The position numbers and the translations under genes were made by a program. Positions 35,365-45,545 of a stretch of DNA of 64,000 nucleotides are shown piece by piece. The notes beneath the pieces were generated by a model. The model made no database searches, had not been told where the DNA came from, and saw nothing but the letters and a program-made list of their open reading frames with translations. This DNA is from Cymbidium sinense (lineage: Eukaryota > Streptophyta > Magnoliopsida > Asparagales > Orchidaceae), in assembly GCA_021442155.1 (NCBI GenBank), contig CM038215.1, forward strand, positions 276,384,413 to 276,448,412, written 5' to 3'. How positions within the stretch are numbered: the stretch's first letter is position 1; each line of letters starts with the position of its first letter.

Positions 35365-37201
35365 TTTCACTTTTTCGTTTAAGCTTGGTTATGTTTTGAC
35401 CAGCTTTTGGGTTGGGTGGATCTAGTGGTTCTTATCTTTCGGTTGGCTTGGTTTTAGGCTGTTCTTGTCTTCTCCTTGTTACTCAAGTTCTTGGGATGAT
35501 GGGTTTCTACTATTCTATTTTTTTTGCAATGGTTGGTTTGTTAGCTCTCCTCTTGAACCCAAATTACTTTTTGCTAGTTTTTCATGGTTGGATGGGTGGC
35601 CTTCCTAGTGGGAACTCCTATTGGTTGTTTCCATTCTGGGCCTTTTTTGGAGAATTTCTTGGCTACTATTTTGGGTTTGCCTTCCAATTCCTTATTACTT
35701 ATTGTTGGTTCCTTCTTTTGCCTTGGTTTTGCATTTGGTTATTCTCATAGGATTAGCCTTTGTTGGGTGCATTATGTTTAGCATGTTTTGTGTTATTATT
35801 ATGCTTCCTGTCGAATTAGTTTATGTTGCTGGGGAAGTTTGGTTTTTCGGCAAGTCCTAGCTAACTGCTACTACTGCCTTTCTATTGTTGTTGTGCTTCT
35901 TTTGGACCTCTATTGTGTGGTGCTTTGTTGGTTTTTTGCTTTTCCTTGGCTGCTAGGGATGCTTTCTTTATTGGTAACTTATGATGGGTTGTTGTTTGGT
36001 GGTTGCCTTATGGCTGTTTTACTTAGCTAGTTTGGTTGGAGGACTTTTAGTTGTCCTTGGAATCTTAGTTAGTTAATTTTTTCCTTGTTGGTCTTTTCCT
36101 TCTTCTTGGAAAATTTGCTAGAGCCTTTTGCTATGCTAGCCAAACCTTTGTTTATCCTTTTGGATTGGACTTTTGGTTTCTGGTGGTTGGTCGATGCCTT
36201 TTGCCCCTTTTATGTGACTATTTTATCTTCTTGTGATTTCCACTGGCTGCAACATATGTTTCCTTCAGTTGATGGTTTCATTTCTGAGCTATTTAGTCAT
36301 TTATGGTTGCTCACCCTGGTTTGGCTTGGTGACTGCTACTTGTTGTGACTTTAGCTTGAGGGCTCCTATCTTGGTTTTGTTGTATGTTTCTTTGTTAATT
36401 AGCATGGGTCTAGTGCTTGCTGATAGTTGGTTCTAGTTTTCCCTAGTTTGTAGCTTGGAGGGGTATCTAGATAATGGTTGTTGTTGGTGTTCTAAATTGG
36501 TTATGACCTCTCTTTTGGTTATTATGATAAGTCTATTTTGGTTTTTTATGGTGGTTTGGCTGGTAGCTGGTTGTTGGACGGTTGCACTTTGTTTAATGGT
36601 GCAAGATCTAGAACTCTACGGACTACTAGCCTTGGATGTTTGCTTATATCAGGTATGCTGACTATGATAGTTTTGTTGTTACTCACCTCTTCTCTCTGGT
36701 TGGTAGCATTACATATGATTGTAACTCTTTTGTATGAAGTTTGGATGCTTATATGTATTGTTTTCCCTTAAGATGACCCTAAATGAGCCTAAGCCTGCTC
36801 TTTCTTAGCTCTCTCCTTTTCCTCTTACCAACGACTTTTGCCTTTGTAGTGTTTTGCAAATTTCTTTTACAGGTTGGAACATTATAGAGGGAATGGTCAT
36901 TACTCAGCCAACCATAGTGTTATTGATGTGGATCTTGTTTATCTTGCTTTCTCAAAGAAATCATGAACTGCTACTCACTTATTCTTTTACTATTTTCAAT
37001 ATTTGTTTTAGTTTTCTTATGCTTTTTAGTTGTTGTATTTGCTCTTTTATTTTGTTTTCATTTTCTAATGTACATAGATGGGAGTTTAGCTCTTTAGGTT
37101 TCTTGTAGCTCTAAGAGTAGTAGAATTTTAGAGCTTTATTCCTTTTAAAGATAATCTATATTTTCCTCTTATGGTAATAAAATTCTAACTCCCCCCGCGT
37201 G
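35365..37201 (+). mobile_element. LINE-C: 5'-truncated LINE 3' UTR
   Basis: Begins CTTTCACTTTTTCG right after CCCTAAA and ends in a poly(A) run at 37202-37210. It consists only of the T/G-rich tail. Shared words with LINE-D include TTGGATGGGTGGCCTTCC, TTTCCTTCAGTTGATGG and CTGAGCTATTTAGTCATTT, and the order is the same throughout. The hydrophobic frames here are not proteins. Confidence 0.75.
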
Positions 37202-37600
37202 AAAAAAAAACTCCAAACCCTAAACCCTAAACCCTAAAACCATAAACCCTACACCCTACACCCTAAACCCTAAACCCAAACCCTAAACCCTAAACCTTAA
37301 ACCCTTATTCCTAAATCCTAAAACCCTAAACTCTAAACCCTAAACCCTAAACCCTTAACTAACCTTACACACTAAAAACCCTAAACCCTGAAGCCTAAAC
37401 ACTAAACACTAAACCCTAAACACTAACCCTAAAACCTAAACCCTAAAAGAATAAAACCTAAAATACTAAGCACTAAACCCTAACCCTAAACTGTAAACCC
37501 TAAACCCCAAACCCCAAACCCTAAACCTAAACCTAAAGTAACTAAATAAATTAAAAAAGTATACCTAAACCCTAAAACCTAAGACTACCTAAACCCTAAG
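37202..37600 (+). repeat. Poly(A) and CCCTAAA array
   Basis: Nine A residues, then many good CCCTAAA units with variants. The array ends in CCCTAAG where the GR-RBP fragment starts. Confidence 0.9.
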
Positions 37601-38066
37601 AATGGGTAGAACCTTGATAAGAACATCACCGTCAACTGATCTAGATCTGATGGGTCAATGGGAGGCTACCATTATCGCAATGGTGGTGTGGGATCTGGAA
37701 GTACTGGTGGATATCGAGGTGGTGGTTAGAGCAGTGGTGGTTATGGATGCGGGAGGAGCGATGGAGGTTACAACCGTGGTGGTGGCAGAGGGAGAGATTG
37801 GGGATATGATGGTGGATACTGCTACTCGATAGGCCAGGGTGGTTCTGATGGGAATTGGAGAAACTAAAGAACAGTCAATCTTTTTCGATGCTTATGAAAC
37901 TATGTCTTTATAGTAGAAATACTTCTAGTTATATAGGGTTTTTGATTTGCTCTATGCGTGCTCAATTGTCATCTATTTTACCTTTTCTATCTTAAGAAAC
38001 TTGGTGTGTTACTTGGTTGATGAAATCAAAAAGAAAAAATGTTAAATCTGAATTTATTCTCTGTTA
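37601..38066 (+). pseudogene. GR-RBP 3' fragment, copy 2
   Basis: From AAT at 37601 the reading is NG, stop, NLDKNITVN, stop, SRSDGSMGGYHYRNGGVGSG, then GGYRGGG, stop, SSGGYGCGRSDGGYNRGGGR. It continues with DWGYDGG and ends SDGNWRN with TAA at 37865-37867. Reading frame and length are kept, with three internal stops. The 3' UTR that follows matches copies 1 and 3 and ends in nine or more A residues. The start point is the same base as in the other copies. Confidence 0.75.
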
Positions 38067-40147
38067 AAAAAAAAGAACTAAAAACCCTAAACCATAAACT
38101 AGAACCTGAAACCCTAAACCTAAAACCTAAATCCTAAACCCTAAACCCTAAAAACTCTAAACCCTAAACCCTAATTCCTAAACCATAAACCCTAAAACCC
38201 TAAATCCTAAGCCTAAACCAAAATATAAACCTACCCCAACCCTAACACTAAACCCCAAAACCTAAACCCTAAATCCTAAAAAGCTAAAAACCTATAGTTA
38301 AACTAAATAAAATCTTAAAATAAAATAAAACAAATAACCTAAACTAAAACCTAAACCTAAACCTAAAAAGAAAATAAAATAAAAAAATTAAACTAAAATT
38401 AAATAAATAAAAAACTTCAAAACTAAAAATAAAACCTAAATAAAATTAAAACTAAACCTGAAATAATATTAAAATAAATTAAAAACTAAATAGAAACCAA
38501 AACTTAAAAATAAAACCTAAAACATAAACTAAAAAAAAACCTAAACCTAAAATAAAAATAAAATAAACCTAAACCTAAACTAAAATAAACAAAACTAAAA
38601 TGAATAAAACCTAAACCTAAACCTAAACATAAACCTAAACCTAAACTAAATAAAATAAAATAACCAAAAAATAAATCTAAACCTAAACTAAAAATACAAC
38701 CTTCAAATAAATCTAAAATAAAAACTTAAAATTGAAACCTAAAAAAATAAAATAAAAACCTAAACCTAAACAAAACCTAAAAATAAAGTAAAAGTAAAAC
38801 AAAACTAAAAATAAGCCTAAACCTAAAAATAAACAAAAATATAAACCTAAACTAAAATAAAACTAAACTAAATAAAAAAATAACAAAAAAAATAAAATAA
38901 ACTAAATAAACCTAAACTGTCTTTATTTAATTTTAAAAAAAAAAATAATAATAAAAATAATAAAAAACCCCCTAACCCTAAACCCTAAATCCTAAAACTA
39001 ACCCTACCCAAGATCTTAAACCAAACACCCTGAGACCCCAACCAAACCCTACAATCCCAAACTCTAAACCCTAAACCCAAACCCAAACCCTAAACCACCT
39101 AAACCTATAAATTTAAACCTAAACTAAATAAAAAATAAAATATAAAAAACCTAAACCAAAATGATATAAACCTAAAAAAACCTAAACTCTAAACTTAAAC
39201 ATAAAAAATAAAATAAAAAAAGATAAAACTAAACTAAAATAAAATAAATGGAAACCTAAACTAAACTAAAAAAAAAAGATAAACCTAAATATAATAAAAA
39301 CTAAACGTAAAATAAAAATAAAATATTACTAAAATAAAATAAAATAAAATAAAAACTAAATAAAATCCTAAACCTCAAAAATAAACCTAAAAATAAAATC
39401 TAAAACTAAATAAAAAATAAAACCAAAATCCTAAAGTAAAAAAACCATAAACCTAAAATAAACAAAATAAAATAAACCTAAAATAAAACAAACTAAACTA
39501 AAATAAATAAACCCAAAACCTAAACCTAAAATAAACAAAACCTAAACCCTAAACTAAATATAATAAATTAAACTAAAAATAAACCTAAACCTAAACTAAA
39601 AAATAAAACCTAAAATAAACCTAAAATAAAAAAAACTTATGCAAAATAAAATAACCTAATAAACCTAAAATAAAATTACATCTAAACCTTAAAAATAAAA
39701 TAAAAATAAAACTAAACTAAAAAAAGAAACATAAACCTAAACCTAAACCTGACAAATAAACTAAAATAAAGAACCTAAACTAAAATAAATAAACTAAACT
39801 AAATAAAAATAAAAAAATAAACCTAAATAAAAATAAAATAAAAAAAATAATAAATAATAAATAAATTTATCTAAATAAAATAAACCTAAATTGTTTGCTT
39901 AATTAAAAATCCTAAAACCTAAATACATAAACCCTAAATAAAATCTAAACCCTAAAAAACCATAAACCCTAATACCAAACCCTAAACCCTAAACTAAACC
40001 TAAACCTTAAACTTACCACAAACCCAACTCTAAAACCCCCAAACCCCAAACCCTAAACACTAAACCCTAAACTCCAAACCCTAAACCATAAAACTAAACA
40101 CTATACCCTAACCACGAACCATAAACCCAACTAAACTAAACCCTAAA
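38067..40147 (+). repeat. Telomere-like array with A-rich degenerate part
   Basis: CCCTAAA units at both edges and a long middle of CCTAAA, CTAAA and AAATAAA words. Layout is like 33458-35364 and 42693-45545. Confidence 0.85.
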
Positions 40148-41949
40148 CATATTTTTACTTTTTGTCCTGAGGTGGGTTATGTTTTTGACTTCTTGCTTTT
40201 GGGTTGGCCTGGTGGTTGCTACCTGGTGGTTCCTGTCTTTCCAGCCTAGGTTGGCTTGGTTTTTTTGGTGGCTATTGTCTTCTTTGTCTTGTTACTCTAG
40301 TTACTAGTGGATGAGATAGTTTCTACTCTACCTTGATTCTATTTTTTTGCACTGGTTGGTTTGTTGACTTTCCTCTCGAACTCAAATTACTTTTACTCAT
40401 TCTCATGGTTGGATGGGTGGCCTTCCTAGTGGGAACTGTTGTTGGTTGTTTCCTTTATGGACCTTCTTTTGGAGAATTTCTTGCCTAGTTTTTTTTGGGG
40501 TTGCCTCTCAGTTCCTTGTTATTTATTATTGGATACTTCTTTTTCCTTAGTTTTGTGTTTGGTTAATCTCCTGGGATTAGCCTATGTCAGGTACATTATT
40601 TGCAGCACATTTTCTTTTGTTATTGTGCTTCCTGTCGGGTTAGTCTTTCTTATTGGGAAGTTTAGTTTTTTGGCTGGTCTTGGCTAGCTACAACTGTTGC
40701 CTTTCTATGGTCGTTGTGCTTTTTTTAGATCTTTTTTGTGTGGTGCTTTGTTAGTTTTTTGCGTTTCCTTGGCTGCTGGGGATTCTTCCTTTATTGGTTA
40801 CTTATGATTGGCTCTTCTCTGGTGATTGCCATATGGCTATTTTACTTAGCTGGTTTGGTTGGACAACTTTTAGTTGTCCATGGAATCTTGGTTGCTTGAT
40901 TTTTTTCCTTGTTGGTCTTTTCCTTCTTCTTGGACAATTTTCTAGAGCCTTTTATTGTGCTTACCGAACCTTTGTTGGTGCTTTTGGATTAGTCTTTTTG
41001 GTTTTTGGTTGTTGGTTGCTGCCTTTGGCCCCATTTTTTGTGGTTGTTTTATCTTCTGGTGATTTGCATTGGCCGCAGCTTATGTTTCCTTCAGTTGATG
41101 GTATCATTTCTGAGCTATTTAGTCATTTTTGGTTACTCACCCTGGTTTGGCTTAATAATTGCTACTTGTTGGGACTTTGGTTTGAGGGCTCCTTTCTTGG
41201 TTCTGTTCATTGTTTCTCTATTAATTAGCATTAGTCTGGTGCTTGCTGATGGCTAGTTCTAGCTTTCTCTGGTTTGGAGCTTGGATGGGTATTTGGATAG
41301 TGGCTATTGTTGGTGCTCTGAGTTGGTTCTAACCTCTCTCTGGGTTATTATGATTAGTCTATTGTGGTTTTTCTTTGGTGGTTTGGCTGGTAGGTGGTTG
41401 TTGGCCAGTTGCTCTTTGTTTAATGTTGCAAGATCTAGAACTCTAAGACTGCTGGCCATGGATGTTTGCTTATATCAAGTATGTTGGCTATGATAGTTTT
41501 GATGTTACTCACCTCTTCTCTCCGGTTGGTAGCATTACGTATGACTGTAACCCTTCTTTATGAAGTTTGGATGATCATATTTATTGTTGCCCCATGAGAT
41601 GACCTTAAATGAGCCTCAGCCTTCTCTTTCTTAGCTCTTTCCTTTTCCTCTCTTCATCATTATCCTTTTTAGCTATGACTTTTGCCTTTGTAGTGTTTTG
41701 CAAATTTCTTTGAGGTTGGAACTTTATAGTGGTCATTACTTAGTCAAGTGTCTTGCTTGCTGTCATGAACTATCTTACTTTAGTAGATTTATTTTAGTAC
41801 TTTGTGTCCTTTTCTCTTATGATTTTAGCATTTGTATTTGCTCTTTTCTACTTTCTTAGATAGCTCTTTGTTTCTTGCTTGCTTTAGAGATTTACCCCTT
41901 TTAAGGACATTATATCTTTTCCTTTTATGGTAATAAAATTCTAACTTTG
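40148..41949 (+). mobile_element. LINE-D: 5'-truncated LINE 3' UTR
   Basis: Begins CATATTTTTACTTTTTGTCC directly after CCCTAAA, at nearly the same point of the LINE as LINE-C. It runs parallel to LINE-C to the shared end TAATAAAATTCTAACTTT and a short A run at 41950. A stretch missing near 41720-41880 makes its end shorter. No coding domain. Confidence 0.75.
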
Positions 41950-42242
41950 AAAAAAATCCTAAACCCTAAACCCTAATCCCTAAACCCTAAACACTAAACC
42001 CTAAGCCCCTAAAACCCTAAACCCAAACCCTAAATTAACCCTAAACCCTAAAACCCAAAACCCCTAAAGCAAACCTAAACCTTAAACCCTAAACCCTAAA
42101 CCCTCAAAGCTTTAAACCTAAATCCTAAAACCCTAAACCCTAAACCCTAACCCTAAACCTAAACCTAAAGTAACTAAATAAATTTAAAAGTAAGCCTAAA
42201 CCCTAAAACCTAAGAAACCTAAACCTAAACCTAAACCCTAAG
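41950..42242 (+). repeat. Short A run and CCCTAAA array
   Basis: Mostly well-kept CCCTAAA units. The last 70 bases match the flank of GR-RBP copy 2, including AGTAACTAAATAAATT. Confidence 0.9.
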
Positions 42243-42692
42243 AATGGGAAAAACCTTGACGGTAGGAACATCACCATCAACCAGGCTCAGTCTAGATCTA
42301 GCGATGGTGGCAAAGGCGGAGGCGATAATTATCGCAGTGGTGGTGTGGGATCTGGAGGTACTGGTGGATATGAAGGTGGTGGTCGGAGCACTAGTGGTTA
42401 TGGAGGTGGGAGGAGCGATGATGGTTATAGTCATGGAGGTGGCGGAGGAAGAGATTTGGGATATGATGGTAGATTCCACTACTCTAGAGGCTGGGGTGGT
42501 TCTGATGGAAACTGGAGAAACTAAAGAACAATCGAGTCGATCTACTACTTATGGAACTGTGTCTTTACATTTGCTTTATGTGTGCTCAATTTTGATCTAT
42601 GTTATCTCTTATGTCTTAGAAAACTTGGTGTGCTACTTGGTTGATGAAATCAAACAGAAGAAATATAGAATCTGAATTTGTTCTCTGTTAAA
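42243..42692 (+). pseudogene. GR-RBP 3' fragment, copy 3 (frame open)
   Basis: The frame from AAT at 42243 is open for 93 codons to TAA at 42522-42524. It starts NGKNLDGRNITINQAQSRS, then goes to glycine-rich repeats with GGY, GGG and RS words, and ends SDGNWRN. This is the best preserved of the three copies and fits the end of the RNA-recognition motif plus the glycine-rich tail of plant GR-RBPs (AtGRP7-like). There is no start codon in this frame, and RNP1 and RNP2 are absent. The 3' UTR ends in TCTGTTAAAAA before the next CCCTAAA. Other frames over the same bases are shadows. Confidence 0.8.
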
Positions 42693-43749
42693 AATAATGA
42701 AAAACCCTAAACCCTAAACTAAAACCAAAACCATTAACCTAAAACCTAAAACTAAACCACCCTCTAAACCCTACACCCTAAAAACCCTAAACCCAAATCT
42801 AAACACCTAAACACTAAACCTAAACCTATAAATCTTAAAACCCCAAACCTAAACCTTAAACCCACCCTAAACCCTAAACCTACCACCTAAACCTTCCCTC
42901 CCCAAACCCTAAACCCATAACCACCTCTAAACTCCTAAACCAACTAAAGGCTAAAACCTAAACTAAACTAAATATAACCTAAAATAAAATAAATAAAAAT
43001 TCTAAACCAAAATAAAATAAAACCTAAACTAAACCTAAACCTAAACTAAACCTAAGAAGATAAAATAAAAAATAAAACTAAACTAAAATTAAAAATAAAA
43101 CCAAACTAAACTTTAAAATAAAATTTAAATAAAATTAAAACTAAAACTAAAATAATAAAATAAAATAAAACTAAATAAATCTAAACCTAAAAATAATAAT
43201 AAAACCAAACCCTAAACTAAAACTAAACCTAAAATAAAAAATAAAACCTAAACCTAAAATATAAATAAAACTTAAACCTAAACCTAAAATAAACTAAACC
43301 TAAAACCTAAACTAAATTAAATAAAATAAAGAAAAAATAAACCAAAACTAAAAAATAAAACCTAAAAAAAAAGCTAAAATAAAAATCTAAAACCTAAACT
43401 TAAAAAAGTAAAATAAAAACTTAAACCTAAACCTAAAGAAAAAACCTAAACCAAAATAAACAAAATAAAACTAAAATAAATATAAACCTAAACCTAAAAA
43501 TAAAATAAATAAACTAAAATAAATAAATATAAAATAAACTAAAAATAAAGAAACTAAAATAAATAAAAATAAAATAAATAAATAATAACCTAAACCTACT
43601 GGTTTACATAATTTAAAAAGACCTAAAATAAAATAAACCATAAACATAAACCTAAACCCTAAAACCTTAAACTTGACCTAAACCCTAAAACTAAAGCTAA
43701 AGCAAACCATAATACTAAATCTAAACTCACAAACTCTAGCCCTAAACTA

Positions 43750-44115
43750 ACTGACCCACCTACCAATTAGATCCTAAAATGGGCTCTGACCTAAACCCAC
43801 TAAACCTAAACCTGACTAAAACCTAAACCCCACTTTAAACCCAAACCCACTGACCCTGAGCCCTGACCCTACTGAGCCACTAAACCCTTCCTGGGCCTAC
43901 CCTGAGCCTAAACCCTAAACCCAACCCTAAACCCACCACTGAGCCAACCACACCCTGACTAAATGACTAATATGCTAACCCTAAACCTAACCTGGGCTCT
44001 GGGCCCTGACCCTTCTCAGACCTAAACACTGGACCATGGTGACCACTGGGCCAAAGGCCTCTAAAGCTGACCACTGGGCCCCCTAAACCTAAAACCACTG
44101 AGGCTAAACTGGGCT
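43750..44115 (+). repeat. C/G-rich variant patch inside the telomere-like array
   Basis: Words such as CCCTGAGCC, CCCTGACC, CACTGGGCC and CTGGGC replace CCCTAAA. The seven-base rhythm is partly kept, so these look like altered CCCTAAA units and not unrelated DNA. Confidence 0.6.
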
Positions 44116-44839
44116 TAAAACCCTAACCCAAGATAAAATACATAAAAAAATAAATAAAATAAAAAAATAAAATAAAAGATAAAATAATATAATAAAGATA
44201 AAATACCTAAAATAAACATAAAATAATACTTAAAAAACCTAAACCCTAAACTAAAAAAAAACCTAAACTAAAATAAAATTAAAATAAAATATAATGATCC
44301 TAAACCTAAAATAAAATAAATAACCTAAACCTAAACCTAAAATAAACTAAACCTAAACCTAAACTAAACTAAATAAATTAAGATAAAATAAAAAGCCTAA
44401 ACTAAAATAAAACTTAAAAATAAAATTAAAATAAGAACATTAAACTTAAACCTAAAAAAATAAAATAAAACCTAAACATAAAACTAAAACTAAAATAAAA
44501 ATAAAAGCTAAACCTAAAAATAAAATGAAAATAAAACTCAACAAAAAATAAACCTAAACATAAAAATAAACTAAAATAAAAAATCAAATTAAAATAAATA
44601 AATCTAAAATAAACTAAACTAAATAAAAAATAAACTTAAATAAAAAATAAAATAAAATAAACTCAAATAGATAAAAAATAAATAAATAAATAAACAAACC
44701 TAATCCTACGGTTTACTTAATTTAAAAAAACTTTGAACTCTAAATCCTAAACCAAACCAAAACCTAAACTCCCTACAAACTAACTAAAACCTAAACACTA
44801 TATCCACAAAACCTATCTAACTCCTATGACATAACCACC

Positions 44840-45175
44840 AAAACACCATGACCCTAACCCTACACCCTGACCATAAATCATCACTGGCTCTACCACAGGC
44901 TGAGCTAACACTAGGCCTACCCTAAATCTGATCTCTTAACCTACTGAGCCCTAAACTTGCCTAAATTGTACCACTGACCTAAACCACCCAGGCCCAGGCC
45001 CTGACCTGAGCTTTACCAGGACTAGCTGGATCACAATCCTTCCAGGCTGACCCATCCTACCCTATTGAACCTTAAACAAAAATCCTAAACCAAAGCATGA
45101 CATTAAATCTGGACTCACCTTAAATTGAGCCCTGAGCCCTCAAGACTCAATAAACTGAGCCTAAACCACTAAACT
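44840..45175 (+). repeat. Second C/G-rich variant patch
   Basis: Again CCCTGACC, CACTGGCTC, CCCAGGCCC and GAGCCCTGAG words in place of CCCTAAA, in the middle of an A-rich array. Confidence 0.6.
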
Positions 45176-45545
45176 AAACCCTAAACCTTAAACCCTAAAC
45201 TCAAAACCTAACCTAAATAAAAATAATAAAATAAAAATAAACATAAAGTACAAATAAAATAAAGAAAACTAAATAAAACCTAATCTAAAAAATAATCCTA
45301 AAAATAATTAAAATAAAAACTAAACCCTAAATTAAAAAAATCCTAAACCTAAAATAATAAAAAATAAATAAAATAAAATAAACCTAAACCTAAAATAAAT
45401 AAAACTTAAACAATGACCTAAAATAAACTAAACATAAACTTAAACCTAAACTAAATAAAATAAAATAAACAAAAATAAACCTAATCTTAAACTAAAAGAA
45501 TACCTAATAATAAACCAAAATAATAACTTAAAACCTAAACATAAA

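Larger units (their letters stand above)
42693..45545 (+). repeat. Long telomere-like array, mixed quality
   Basis: CCCTAAA at the left edge, then long A-rich CCTAAA and AAATAAA stretches, with two C/G-richer patches listed separately. The array ends near CATAAAGAAACTTAGGG, where the gypsy LTR sequence of element 2 begins. No gene. Confidence 0.85.

Noticed and set aside
35412..36771. Hydrophobic open frames up to 112 codons
   Set aside because: LINE-C 3' UTR; the homologous parts of LINE-D do not keep the same frames or residues.
40439..41493. Hydrophobic open frame of 144 codons and neighbours
   Set aside because: LINE-D 3' UTR with the same T/G-rich composition and no conserved domain.
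42231..42675. Longer frames over GR-RBP copy 3 (143 codons plus, 82 codons minus)
   Set aside because: The frame that matches the GR-RBP family starts at 42243; the others are shadows of the GGT-rich repeats.
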